Source of the DNA: Chytriomyces cf. hyalinus JEL632
Taxonomy: Eukaryota; Chytridiomycota; Chytridiomycetes; Chytridiales; Chytriomycetaceae
Direction: 5' to 3'
NCBI GenBank assembly: GCA_025435555.1
Contig: JAIWWG010000122.1
Span: 19,052 to 83,051 of the forward strand
DNA: 64,000 nucleotides
Shown here: piece after piece, positions 34,072 to 45,936 of the stretch
How the letters are laid out: the number at the start of each line of letters is the position of its first letter
Position numbering within the stretch: position 1 is the first letter of the stretch
Program-made: the position numbers and the translations under genes
The notes under the pieces: model-generated
Told to the model about the DNA's origin: nothing
The model's input: only the letters and a program-made list of their open reading frames with translations
Database searches by the model: none

Positions 34072-35290
34072 TATTTTGTTTTTGTGAGAGAAAAAAAGGC
34101 AGCATTCAAACGAATTCGGACATTTAAAATGCTCCCCACGTGTGAACCAGAATCTTTGAACCATGGCGCCAGCCTCAATTAGCAGCAGCGCGGCACTTTT
34201 GGATAGCGAGTGAACTTGTGCGCGCAGAAGATTCGAAAACGGCTCGGCGTTGATGTGAGAACTCCTCGCCCATCAACGTCCATCCCCGAGTCTGATTCAA
34301 ACAGCCATCTGATTCGAAGTCTCACAATTCATGAATCAATATGCTGAGGAGCGATATTCCGACATGCCGTTCGTGCGTTTTCGAATTCTTTGTCCAGCAT
34401 CGATCGGAAAATTTCGTAATGTCCTTCCTTCTCCAACAGTGCCCGGTGGGAGCCACATTGGGATGCCCCCACAGAATTCAACGTCCTTTTTTTCATTCAT
34501 TATTCGGCGAGTGACGGTTCAAGTTTCTCATTGCGTATTCATGGAATCAAGTCTCATTCATCCGCTTTGAGTTCTTCGGCTATAGTCTCGGCTTCATTGC
34601 AAGTGAGTGTTGCAATCGAAGGCAGGGCGAGTTATTGTTGAAAGCTCTGAAGATGTGCGGATGGGATGGAATCAGCGGATATCCAAAGCCGGTTATACCC
34701 ACCACAATGCCTTACCGATGTCGATATCCCACGCCACGTCTTGAGGACTGCAGTTGCTACCGGAACTGATTGTGAGCGAAGCAGTTCCTTGGAGTTGGGT
34801 CATTTTATTTTGATTGACCTCAGAAGTCCAAATTTGAGTGTTATAAAGTGGCGATGACAAATCCTTGCAAATCAGCAACTCTTGCATTGACTGCGAACAT
34901 CAAATGTAAATCGATTCCTGGGTTTGTCTCTGCGCTTCGGACACGCTTCGAACCAGGTGCCTGCGATGCTCTCCGTCATTCGTCCAGGACAAACCGAAAT
35001 TATTGTCGAACATGCCAGACGCGCTCGGAAATTTCGAGTTTGAAGTTGGCAAATTCCTTGCACCGTTCATTGAATCCAGGAATCGCCACTCGAAGGACCA
35101 TCGTCTGTTCAACTTAATTCGTAGAATTTCAAAGTCACCAAAACGCGGCAAAATCGATTGTGCACAAAGGAGCTGCAGATGGCCGCGGAGCTTATCTCAG
35201 TGAAATCGCCATAGTTGATGTGGGGTTATTTTTTTTTGTATGGAACCTTGAACTGGAATGGCACCCCGATTCTCCCACCGCCAGCAATAA
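34072..35290. repeat. Upstream part of tandem duplication unit 1
   Basis: Bases 34072-34370 are nearly identical to 37371-37660. They include a shared tract that runs through accatggcgccagcc and ends gctgaggag. Beyond that, 34370-34660 and 37660-37950 are still related but more diverged. Broken minus-strand codons near 34690-35150 (LSWTNDGEHRRHLVRSVSE) may be an old gene relic. No intact gene is visible here. Confidence 0.55.
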
Positions 35291-35419
35291 TAACTCGTTG
35301 AAGAGACGAAAATACACAAATGCAAAATAAAGGAAGAAGATGCAGAATTTATTTAAAGCAAATACCAAAAAGTCACAGATAAAATAATACCCAAAAAATA
35401 AGAAAGAATACGCGAATAT

Positions 35420-37370
35420 TCACAGCCGGATCGGCCGTTGCTTGTACATTAACACCCTGGAAGCCTTGATTTCTTTGCGCGATCCGGGATTCCGTAAGAG
35501 CTTGTGTAGTTTGGGGTTGCTCAACAGAGTCGACTGATAATTCAAAAAACAGTGTCAGTGTGCAACAAAACCCAAAGTTGTGTACAAAAAACATCAATGT
35601 TACCGGCTCCCGCTTTGGCTTCGCCGCTGCCTGCGCATCTAGACTGCATTTATTCGGCTTTCGCACTGGAGACGCGCTGCTGGCCCTCGGGGATGTTTGC
35701 TTGGCCAAGTGCACTTTGTCCGAAACGGAACCTTTTTGGCCATGACCGATGACGGGACTGCGAGTCGCCCCGACCTGGGCTGGACTGAGCTTGATGGCAG
35801 CGGTACCAGGCAAGCGCGACGATGAAGACACCGCCGAGGCCGCTGAGACCCGGCTAATGAGACTGGGTACTGATTCAGCAGCCACGGCGGCTTCGACAGG
35901 CGGTGGACTTGACTTGGTGGCCTGCGCAGCAACGAGTTTCGGCGAACGTGATGGTGACGATGGACCAGTGGCCGCTGACCGGTTAATGAGGCCGTTTATG
36001 CCAGCAGCCACTTTGACGTCCGGGGTGTTCGGGATGGTCTTGCACTTGGGTGTGACTTGCTTGGTGGTTGCGGGTGTGGTTGTGATCTTTGATGTTGGTG
36101 GCGATGGGGCAGTCACGCACTGTCGACCAAGCGGACTGGGCTTTTTGCACGGGGTAGAAGCCAACTTTGGCAATCGAGGCACCGTCGACACAACTCGGCT
36201 GGGCAGGACTGTGGGTGGGGCTGCGGGTTTGGCAGTGGGTGTAGTTTTGGAGGAGGGTGTACGTTTGACGGGGGCGATGCTTGCGGCGGTTGGTGTGTTG
36301 GGCTTTGGGTTGTGTGTGGCAGTGGTTTTAGCGGTGGGATTGGCGGTGGGTGACGGAGAAGACTTGGTTGCGGGGGTGGATTCGATGGCGGGATGGGCAC
36401 TGGGCACCGAAGCTCGGCGACTAATGAGATCAGCTTCGGCGGCAAGTGCAACCTGTGTTGGGGTGGGTTCTGGGGTGGTGGTGGGCGGTGTGGCAGACGA
36501 GTGGCTGGAGTCATGGGGCAATGATAGAGGAACAGCGGTGCATGGACCGATAGCAACTGGAAAGCGTGGCAACGCAGTGTAGGTCCATGGGCACGCGTAA
36601 CAGCCTCTTTTGTTTGGCCTGTCTCGCATGGCTTGTACGAGACCAACGCGGTCCTTGATCCGGAGCAGCTGTTTATAAAAGGATCCAGGTTATCAGTGAA
36701 CTTCATGTGTGTAAAACAAAACAAGTTTTAAAAAAGAATTAAAGCTTACACGTCGAAGGGTCGCGTTTTCTGCGGCGGCCGCGTCCCTCTCTTGTACAAT
36801 AGACTGGATAAGCTCAATAAGGGAGCTTGGCATGGCGTTTGAAGGGTTGGGGTTGGTTGCCCATTGCTTCAGATTCCCCAGAGCGAAGCCAACTGTGAAG
36901 ACGGGGAAGTAAGCTATAATCTGTTGTTGGACACGTGCGAGAGATTGTTAGAAAACAAACAGCCAATGTAGATTGCAAAATGAATTGGGGCAGATGCGCA
37001 GTGTGTGTGTATGAGAATGGGACCGCAGATGAGATGTGGGAGGGAAGGGAAGGAAGGATGAGATGCCAAGCGGAACGTCAAAACAAAGATGGTGTATAAA
37101 TCCAGCGCGGTGTGAAAAAGATCCCAGTTGTTGACTTCAGCGATGACGCGTGAGAGAGAGAGAGGTTCCAGCGCACATGCACAAAGAGATGGGAGCGAGA
37201 TTGCAACACGCGTTGTTCAACATGCGACATCTCAACGACGAGCGCGGGAGGCATAGGAATGGAGTGTGTGGGTTGAAGAGTGACAGGGGTCTTACCTGGA
37301 ACAGAGTCTCAGACGTACGGATAAATCCCGAAATGAGGGCAAGCATAGGCAGTGCAGTTTCGTAGATCAT
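35420..37370 (-). CDS. Duplicated disordered protein with N-terminal helices, copy 2
   Basis: Four exons: 37296-37370, 36750-36920, 35604-36668 and 35420-35533; about 474 residues. Same plan as copy 1. Exon 1 is nearly unchanged and exon 2 reads IIAYFPVFTVGFALGNLKQW with QERDAAAAENATLRR. Exon 3 has CYACPWTY and a shorter Ala/Pro/Ser/Thr-rich body (PTPTQVALAAEADLISRRA, INGLINRSAATG, VPSLISRVSAASA). Exon 4 ends LMYKQRPIRL. Exon 3 differs from copy 1 by many substitutions and length changes, although introns and upstream DNA are almost identical. The disordered body may be a binding or wall-related region; nothing identifies a function. Confidence 0.7.
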
Positions 37371-38277
37371 TATTTTGTTTTGAGAGAGAAAAAAAGGCAG
37401 CATTCAAACGAATTCGGACATTTAAAATGCTCCCCACGTGTGAACCAGAATCTTTGAACCATGGCGCCAGCCTCAATTAGCAGCAGCGCGGCACTTTGGG
37501 ATAGTGAGTGAACTTGTGCGCGCAGAAGATTCGAAAACGGCTCGGCGTTGATGTGAGAACTCCTCGCCCATCAACGTCAATCCCCGAGTCTGATTCAAAC
37601 AGCCATCTGACTCGACAGTCTCACAACTCATGAATCAATATGCTGAGGAGAGATATTCGGAAATACCGCTCAGTGCCTTTTCGAATTCGTCGTTCACGGG
37701 TCAGGCAGCTGAATTTCAAGCATTGCCTCGAAAAAATTCGTGATGTCCGTCCTTCTCCAATACTGCTCGGTGGGATCCAACTTCGGACGCCTCAAGAGTT
37801 CAACGACCCTTTTCGAATATCGATCAATGAGAGATGGTTTGGCTTGTTTCGCATTGCATATTCATCGATCCAAGTCTGCTGCTTATCCTTCATTGATCCG
37901 CTTTCAGTTCCTTAGATATAGCTTTGGCTTCATTGCATCCGACTAAAGCACGTATACGCATTGAATTTGGCAGCAAGATGATCTGTTGCTGGCAGTTCTG
38001 AAGATGTGCGTGGGAATGCCTGACGGTGGAAGGGATCGAATCAGCAGATGGCCAAGACCAGTTTGGCATTCCTTACCCATCCTCATTCAGGACATGACGC
38101 CCCGTGTGAGGACTGGCTGCCGGGAGCGATGTTTCTTGACGCCATGCATTTTGAGTATGTTGTTTTTTTGCAGTGGTTGACAACCCCCATAATTTTGATT
38201 TGGAACTCATCGATTTTGATGACAAACACCCTTGCACACGAAGCCAGTAACTCTTGCATTGACTCATTTCAATGAAC

Positions 38278-38300
38278 CAGGCAGGCAGGCAGGCAGGCAT
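38278..38300 (+). repeat. GGCA microsatellite
   Basis: Five to six uninterrupted GGCA/CAGG units. A shorter run of the same unit occurs near 39139-39150. Bases 37950-38740 otherwise hold no supported gene. Confidence 0.85.
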
Positions 38301-38739
38301 CAAGTTCACGCGTGGGCAACTAACTGATGCAAACAATCCCGCAGCGGTTGTCGCCCGCCGCACACTCTCACTTTCACGTTTGCATACGCAAAAACGAGAC
38401 GTCAAAATGCGCAGGATTCTCGCTTCAAACATTTGAATTTCTCCCTTTTATGTTCCAATGTTTCATTAGAATAAAAATTTCCATGATGCCCAGTCAATAA
38501 TGAACGCGTGTTTAAATTCAGTCTGGTTTAGTTTATTTTATTTTACATTCCCACACAAACATCCTGTTCCCACACTCTCACTCTTGTATAGACCCTTGAC
38601 CCAGTGACCCAGTTGAATACAAAGAACCTTCACGCAAGAAGCAACCGTTCACTCACCTGTTTGAACCAAGCATTATGCACAGTTACATCCACAATCCCAA
38701 TGATCCCACAGTCACAAGTTTGTTCAATACACAAGGAAA

Positions 38740-39110
38740 AATGCCAAAATCAAAGAAACAAACAAGAAAGATGCATTTTGGACGTTTCGACTGAGGACTA
38801 CAAACAAAAAAAAGCAGCATCAAAACCAACAGCTAAAACACAAGAGGTATATGCCGTTCTAGTATCTCCAAGCTCTGTTGATGCTTTGCACTCACTGCAG
38901 CCACTTTGAACCTTGAACAGCACAAAAATGGTTTCGACGAAGATCTTCTGCCAACTTGCCACTGCCCGCCAGCTGATAGAACATGTCAGAAATAGAGCAG
39001 CTCTGCTTTCACAGGCGAGGCTACTGTCGGAATCATGGAATCTGTCCAATCCATGGCAATTTGTGCAAGACCTCTTTCACAATCAGAACGACATCTTTGT
39101 CGTTGGGTAT
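38740..39110 (+). pseudogene. Detached 5' end of a PAM2-family gene
   Basis: The promoter-like tract (catttt/gcgttttggacgtttcgactgag, then aagaggtatatgccgt) is shared with 50330-50490 and 53850-54005. It is followed by an ATG at 38928 and codons VSTKIFCQLATARQLIEHV, which match exon 1 of the genes at 50495 and 54006 (VSMKIFRQVAAARWLIEQA). The reading ends in unrelated sequence and no PAM2 exon follows. It is a fragment dispersed about 11 kb from the main array. Confidence 0.6.
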
Positions 39111-39387
39111 TAATTTGTGCTCAAGGTTTTTGTTTAAGGCAGGCAGGCATTGATAAATTGGCGGGCAGTCAGAAATGAGCACCTAGGCGCCTGGGTTAAA
39201 CAAAAAGGCGACGGATATGTCTGTATTTTTATTTTTATTTTTATTTTTGGATCCAAAACGATGGGACCCGAATGGGAAGGTACTGCTGGGGCAACCACAC
39301 TTTTCAGCGCGTTTTGTCTTTCCCACAAACGATAATCCTGTCTACCAAACAAGAGCAAGTTTAAAATAGTCAATATAAATATCATCT

Positions 39388-41132
39388 TTAATCGTCCCCT
39401 TGCTTTGTCACTGTCCTAACTTTCGCATCGCACGGTTTATCCGCATCCACCCTTACACCCACATACGACGGAAACCGCGGTACTCCATCCCCAGTAAGCT
39501 CTTGAAACCGATACGTAACAATTGCCCCAATAACAGGTGGCTTCTTTCGTTCCGCATCGCTCAATCCAGTCCCAATCTTGAACTCCTTGCCACTCTGCAT
39601 TTTACATTTCAGAGACCCCGTCACGTTTGCATTTCGACCTTTCCCAGCCTCGTATCCAATTACTATAGCCTCGGCGTCGTAAAAGCTTTTTACTTTTAGC
39701 AGTGTTGTGCTTCGTTTACCGACATAGAGCGATTTTGGTTGACGCAGCATGAGTCCTTCTCCACCTTTGGATTCGACTTGAGCCAGCAAAGTCGTCACAG
39801 TGATCTTTGTCCTTGACCTTTTCCTGGGCCAGGATTTTCAAATGCGATGCTGATGTATTTGACACGAGTTGTTTCAGGTGTTCGATACGGTCTTCGAATG
39901 TCTTTTTCGTCAAACTTGGAGAGTCAAAGATTTGAAAGTCCACTTTTTTCCAGTGCGGTGAATTGATTGTCTGCGTTCATTTGCAGGTTTAGCAACGTGA
40001 TCGTAAACGTTAGCAATAAATAAATCACATACCTTGACAACAGAAACAGTTTCACTGAATTTCCCTCTCCCACCAAAAAGCTCTCCATCCAAACTCAAAT
40101 CTTTCGGCATGGCATCTTTGAACCAATCAGGTGCAGTGAAAATATTCCCCAGTCTCGAATAAAACTCTTGCTGCTCATGATCCCAAAACGCGCGCACTCC
40201 ATCCAACTTTTCCGAAACCCACCAACCTGTTGGATCTGTTTTTGACGGATCGTATTTCTCTGCGAGTAAAAGCGCCGGTTGTTTTGCTTTGATTTCGTCA
40301 CGTTTGGCGCGATTCTTGGCTGTGAAACGGTCAGCGGCGGTTGTGTCTTCGTCATCGTCATTCTTTTTGGATTTGCTGGATGATGGTTTCTTTTTTGGGT
40401 TTGTTGTGTCGCTGTCTTCGTCGTCGTCATCGGATGCGGTTCGCTTTTTTGTGGCGGTTGAACGTTTTTGAGGTGAGGTTGTTGTGTTGCTTCCGAATGG
40501 GTTCTTCCACTTGAGCCGTGCATCTTCGTACGCGTCGCCGAGAATCAGTCGCAAATGTTTGCAACTTCGAGCTGCGTAAAAAAGAATGGTGTGAGTGAAA
40601 TTAAAGGAGATGAAGAAAGCAAAGAAGAGAAGTATGTAAAGTAGAAAAGAGAAATAAGGTTTAACATCCGGAATATACGCACCATTGACGGGATGCCGCG
40701 AATTCATTTTCCAAGCAATGCATGTGCAGTAATAATGATCGCCCGTCCTTTTGATCTTATAGCCAAACTCTTCGACGTATTCGCCCTCCTTGAACACTTT
40801 CAGCGGTTTTACGCCATTGATGTTTGTGACGTCGTTGACCGTTGCGGACTGTGTTGATTCCTCCTCCGAATCAGAGTCGTTGTCTACTACAGGTGTCGAA
40901 ACCGGCTTGGTTGCTTTCGGCGGTGTTGCTGAGAGCGGTTGGTCATCCGCTTTAGCTGGTGCTGGTTTTGAGACTGGTGTAGGGACATCAGCTGCCTTCG
41001 CGGGATGCGAAAACTCTTGGAGGTGATCCGGGTTTTTCTGCTCCAGCACAGGATCAGCAAGTGGGATCACAGATAAAGAACAACACTCACTCTGAAGCAC
41101 TTGGCTCCGTATCGACAAGGTTGTTTGGGCAT
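39388..41132 (-). CDS. ATP-dependent DNA ligase with PBZ and SWIM zinc fingers
   Basis: Four exons: 41091-41132, 40683-41037, 40033-40571 and 39388-39970; about 505 residues. Exon 1 plus the start of exon 2 encode a PBZ finger (CRYGAKCFR joined to KNPDHLQEFSHP), which binds poly(ADP-ribose). A SWIM finger follows (YYCTCIAW, then SCKHLRLI), also split by an intron. The ligase core shows motif I EKLDGVRAFWD (AMP-accepting Lys), LSLDGELFGGRG, GGEGLMLRQP and LLKVKSF. An OB-like end follows (VTYRFQELTGDGVPRFPSYVGVR) as in small phage/kinetoplastid-type ligases. One extra base at 39799 shifts the frame relative to the paralogue and is not explained by an intron. The domain set suggests nick sealing at PARylated DNA damage. 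Confidence 0.85.
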
Positions 41133-41298
41133 GGGCAGTTTTTCTGGATGGAAGTTTGTTGGGTTCAAAGCCCCCCTTTTGTACCGAAATTGCGATTTTT
41201 ATTTGGGAGTGTTCCAAGGCGGACTTGTTGTTACTCCGGACTTGCAAGCGATGCAGAGATAATTTATTGCAGTATAGCCATGCTACTCTTTATAGATT

Positions 41299-44200
41299 CT
41301 ATTGTACAATGCGGACAGTCGCATCCGAGGCCCTGTCCGCGTCAACACGTTCCCCCACAAACGATGGGAACCTGGGAATTCCATCGCGCGTCAACTCCTG
41401 AAACCGATACGTTACAATCGCTCCGATACTTGGCGGCGCTTCCCTGTCCAAATCACTTAACCCAGTTCCTATTCGAAACTCTTTCCCACTTTCCATTCTG
41501 CACCTCAATGATCCAGTTACTCGCGAATTCTTGCCCCTGCCGCGTTCATGCGCAATCACCACCGCCTCAGCATCATAGAAGCTCTTGACTTTGAGCAGTG
41601 TCGAGCTGCGTTTTCCCACGTATAAGGAGCCTGGCTTCCGAAGCATCAGTCCTTCACCGCCTTTTGATTCGATTTGCTTCAGTAGTTTTTCGACATGCTC
41701 TTTGCTTTCAACGGGTTCCTGAGGCAAAAGTTTGAGATGTTTGCAGTTGGATGATGCGACAACTTGTTTCAATTGATCCATTCGCGCCTCGAACGGCAGT
41801 TCCGTCATGCTCGGAGAGTCGAAAATGTGATATTCTACTTTCTCCCAGTCTGGGGAGTTGAGCGTCTGAAAAATGTCGGAATTAAAACCACGTACATCCC
41901 CAAAACGAAAGCATCAGGTAAAAGCTCACCTTGACGACAGAAATTGTCTCAACAAACTTGCCTCGTCCAGCAAACAACTCGCCATCCAAGCTCAAATCCT
42001 TAGGCATTGCTTCTTTGAACCAATCGGGTGCAGTAAACAGATTCCCCAACCGCGAGAAAAACTGTCCTCGCTCATGATCCCAAAATGTACGAATTCCGTC
42101 AAGTTTCTCTGAAACCCAATACCCCGATGGATCCGTTTTTTCCGGGTCATATTTGTGTGCAAGTAATAGCGGAGGTTGTTGGGATTTGATTTTGGCCCGA
42201 TTTTCTCGACCTTTTGAGGTATACATTTCCGCAGATGCGTCCATCATACTCTCGGCATCTTCACGTGGGTTTGAAAGATTGGCAGAAGGAATCGAGTCAA
42301 CATTTTCTGGCTTTGACTGTTTTGCTGCTTTTTTGGCTCGGGCTTTGGGTGTTTTCGCGTCATCGTTCTGAGGCAAGGAATTGTTTTCCACAGGTGGCAC
42401 AATCGCAGTATCAGTTTCGGCCATCTGACCTCGGATTGTTTCTGAATCAAGCTGAAAGGAAGGTTCGTCCGAGATTTCTTCGGAAACCTTGGCGCCTTCA
42501 GAATGCTTCGTTTTGACAGATTTCGATCTTTCGGCCCTTTTTGGCTGAACAGCAGCATTTTGTTCATCTGCTGCATCAATTGGCCTTGCATCCTCTGTGA
42601 CATGGATGGCCGATTCCGATATGGAATCAAATTTTGGAGGGGAAAGGTCAGCAGACATTTCTTTCGATTTCTTATCGCCCTTTGATGTTTTGGCAGATGT
42701 CGATTTTTTGGCAGGTTTCTGAGCTTCTTCTGCATCGACTGGACTTGCATCATCCGCACCGCGGTCGTCCGATGTCGCGATGGATTCGAGTTTCTGAAGG
42801 GACGGTTCAGCAGACGTTTCTTCCGATTCCTTAACGCCTTTGGAATTCTTTGCTTTGGCAGATTTCGATCTTTTGGCGTTTTTGGGCTGAACATCAATTT
42901 TTGGGTCTTCTCCCGCATCAATCGGACTTGCGTCATCTGCACCATGGTCGGTCGATTTCGCGATGGATTCAAGATTCTCAGTGGAAGGTTCACCACCAGA
43001 AATTTCTTCGGATTCCTTGCCCTTTGATGTTTTGGCAGATTTCGACTTTTTGGTTTCCTTCTTTGGTTGAACAGCAGTATTTTGCCCATCTTTTGCATCC
43101 ATTGGCGCAGCATCCTCTGCAACATGGCTGTCCGGTTCCGCGATGGATTCGATTTTTGAGGGGAAGGTTGAGCAGACATTTCTTCCGATTCCTTAACCCC
43201 CTTTGATGGTTCGGCAGACTTTGATTTTTTAGCCTGCTTTGGCTGAACATCAACTATAAGGTCGCCTTCTGCATCAATCGGCCTTGCATCATCCACACCA
43301 TGGTCGGCCGATTTCGCGATGGATTCGAGATTCTCAGTGGAAGGTTCAGCAGACATATCTTCAGATTCCTCAACGCGCTTTGATCTTTTGGCAGTTTTAG
43401 ATTTTTTGGCCTTCTTTGGCTGAACAGCAACGTCTTCTGCATCAATTGGATTTGCATCATCATCAACTTGGTCGTTTGATTTCGCGATTGATTCAAATTT
43501 CCGAGGGAATGGTTCAGGAGGTACTTCTTCCGATTCCTTGGTGCCCTTTGAGGTTTTGGCAGATTTCGACTTTTTGGCCTTCTTTGGCAGAACAGCAACA
43601 TTTTGCCCATCTTCCACATCAATTGGCTTTGCATCCTCTGCGACATGGCTGGAAGATTCCGCAATGGATTCGATGTTCTGAAGGGAAGGTTCAGCAGTCA
43701 TTTCTTCCCATTCCTTGACGCCCTTTGAGGTTTTGGCAGATTTCAATTTTTTTGCCTTCTTTGGTTTTGGGCCGACTTCCGCATCAATTGGACTTGCATC
43801 ATCTGCGACACGGTCGGTCGATTTCTCCATGGATTGGAGTTCCTGATGTGAAGTCCCATCAGACACGTCTTCAGATTCCTCATCAGATTTCTTTGCTTTG
43901 GCAATTTTCGATTTTTTAGCCTTCTTTGGCTTGGCAGCGACTTTTGATCCGTCTTCTTCATCGATTGCTTTTGTTTCATTGCTGTTCTCCACTTTCAGCG
44001 CATTTGAAGCTTCAAAGTCAGCTGACGGGTGAACCAAATCGAGGACTGCTGAAGTTGCGGGCTGCCGTTGCACATTAACCATTTCAGTGGTAGGTGTCGA
44101 CACGTCTGACGCAGGGTCTCGCGTGTGCGGCCCATAAGTGTGGTCCAAATTCAGTTCAGGATAGATCACTTCTTCGGAATATTTTTTCTTTCTACTTTTT

Positions 44201-45743
44201 GAAGGGCTCTCTGACGGTTTTTTTTTTCGCGCCTGATTTTGAATTCTTTGTGGGAACTTCCGCGGGCACGTCATTTTCATGGGACTGCAACAGATCTGAC
44301 GCATGAAATTCTGATGCCAAAGTCAAAGGTGTTACTGAACCGAGTTCAGCCGATGTCGCATCCAACAGTTGAGGATCCGATTTTTTGGCGCGAGTTTTGC
44401 CAGATTTTTTCGTATCCGCTTTTGGTTCCAGCTTATACAAATCACCTGCGGTTTCATCCACAGCGTCTGATTGCTTGTATGGGTTTGCCTTTAGCGCATC
44501 CGGCAGTTGAGCATCCGCTTTTTTGGCGCGAGTTTTGCGAGATTTTTTCGAATCCGGTTTCGATTCCAGATCAGAAGGATTTTCCGGGAGTTTATCGCCA
44601 TCCGAATCGTGTATTTGCTTGTTTAAAGTCGTCTCATGGAAGGTTGATGAGCCATTTTCTTGCGACTGCAAAATATTCGGCGCATGAGTACCTGTCATAT
44701 CCGAGGAGGTTGTTGAATCGAATTCGGCTGATTTTGCACGAGGCATTTGAGGATCCGCTTTTTTGGCACGAGGTTCAGGTGGTTTTATCGAAGCTGGTTT
44801 CGATTCCAGATCAGAAGAATCATCCGTGAGCTTATTGATCTCCACAGCGTTTTCTGATTGTTTGCTGAGGGTAATATCTTTCAGTTTCAAAGACGCGATT
44901 GATTCAGCACTCAAATTTCGAGCAGAATCAGCAATCAAGCTGTTTGGATCGTGAGTGCCATCTGAGATTCGATCGGAATCAATCGCATTCGACACAGTTT
45001 TATCATCCACCATTTGAACATCGGCCACTGTATCTGGTGGTTTCGGGTCGGAAACAATGGTTTCGAGAGGAGAATGACTTCCAATCCCAGAGGGAAGCAT
45101 CGCGCCATTCTTCTTCATCCGCATGATTCTGGAAGTTTCATACCGACCACCAAACGCATTGCGCAGATGCTTGCAAGTCGCTGCTGTCAGCAAAAAAAAG
45201 AAAAAAAGGGCGGTTAAACGAGCAAACACAAAACATGGATCCTGACTTCTCACCAATACCACGCGCCTTCGCTTCTTTCCATTGCTTGCAAGTGCAGAAG
45301 TACTCGCCGCCTTTTCGCGTTATTTTGAAGGTCTTGCCAAAAATCGAGCGCCCCTCGTTCAAGCGCTGGATCGGTTTAATTCCGTCAATGCAGGACAAAT
45401 CGATCGGCCCATTTTTATCTGTTTCTTGTCGTATCTTTGTATTTGATTCAGATTTTAGATGGCCGCTTGTAAGAGGTTTGGGTTTATAGGGCTCATGATT
45501 GCCGCTTTGATATGCTTTCCAGCTGGAGCTGTCACTGTGACGTACGGGTGACCTCGGGTACAGATCTTGAGTGGGTGATTGGTATATTCGAGACGGCGGA
45601 AGATGCTGGCGGGAGTGAGCAGATGAGTCAGATGATCGGACTGTCAAGGAAGACAACAAACATTTGCACGACTGACAGACAACGTGCGCACACCAAAGCA
45701 ACTCGGTTTGAATAGGTATCGTCTTGTGCGATGGCAGGCGCAT
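41299..45743 (-). CDS. ATP-dependent DNA ligase paralogue with SWIM finger and long Lys/Ser repeats
   Basis: Exons about 45255-45743 (start uncertain), 41930-45183 and 41299-41865. Order: SWIM finger (YFCTCKQW / TCKHLRNAF, split by a 71-bp intron as in the neighbour); three RKTRAKK-type repeats (44370-44800); eight to nine 60-residue repeats rich in PKKAKKSKSAKTSK and DDASPIDAED. The ligase core follows (EKLDGIRTFWD, LSLDGELFAGRG, GGEGLMLRKP, LLKVKSF) with the OB-like end PRFPSFVGERVD. Two one-base shifts break the long exon: an A10 run at 44218-44227 (nine expected) and a short A5 run at 43152-43156. The frames on each side join perfectly in repeat register. No PBZ finger found. The repeats could act as a flexible DNA-binding tether. 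Tandem duplicate of the 39388 gene. Confidence 0.75.
42400..43930 (-). repeat. 8-9 tandem repeats of about 180 bp in coding sequence
   Basis: Each unit encodes about 56-62 residues: a basic part (PKKAKKSKSAKTSKG), an acidic link (KESEEMSAEPS) and a tail (ESIAKS.DH..DDA.PIDAE). Order and spacing are regular across both frameshifts. The last unit (near 42400-42580) is degenerate. Lysine and serine dominate. Confidence 0.85.
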
Positions 45744-45936
45744 ATCCGAACGACGTCGTTTGAAAACGAGCCAAGTTTATTTCGCAGTTTTTGCATCATA
45801 AAAAAAAGGTGCTTGTCAGAAACACCTGAACTTGCGAGGATTGGAATGTTCCATAAACAGGAATGACAGACGCGTTTAATTCAGCAGATTTTCAACACCC
45901 CGCACCAATACCTCGATTGTGTCATTATCATTTGCA

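Noticed and set aside
35749-36582. 277-codon plus-strand ORF rich in Gly/Ala/Val
   Set aside because: Exact antisense of exon 3 of the 35420 gene. The spliced minus-strand frame is conserved with the paralogue, including intron phases, so the plus frame is a by-product. The same holds for 32083-32784.
42850-43720. Plus-strand ORFs with repeated FWPSLAEQQ-type segments
   Set aside because: Complement of the Lys/Ser-rich ligase repeats; periodicity is inherited from the coding strand.
42400-43930. CRISPR-like periodic array
   Set aside because: Periodicity of about 180 bp is an in-frame protein repeat with no unique spacers, and the genome is eukaryotic.
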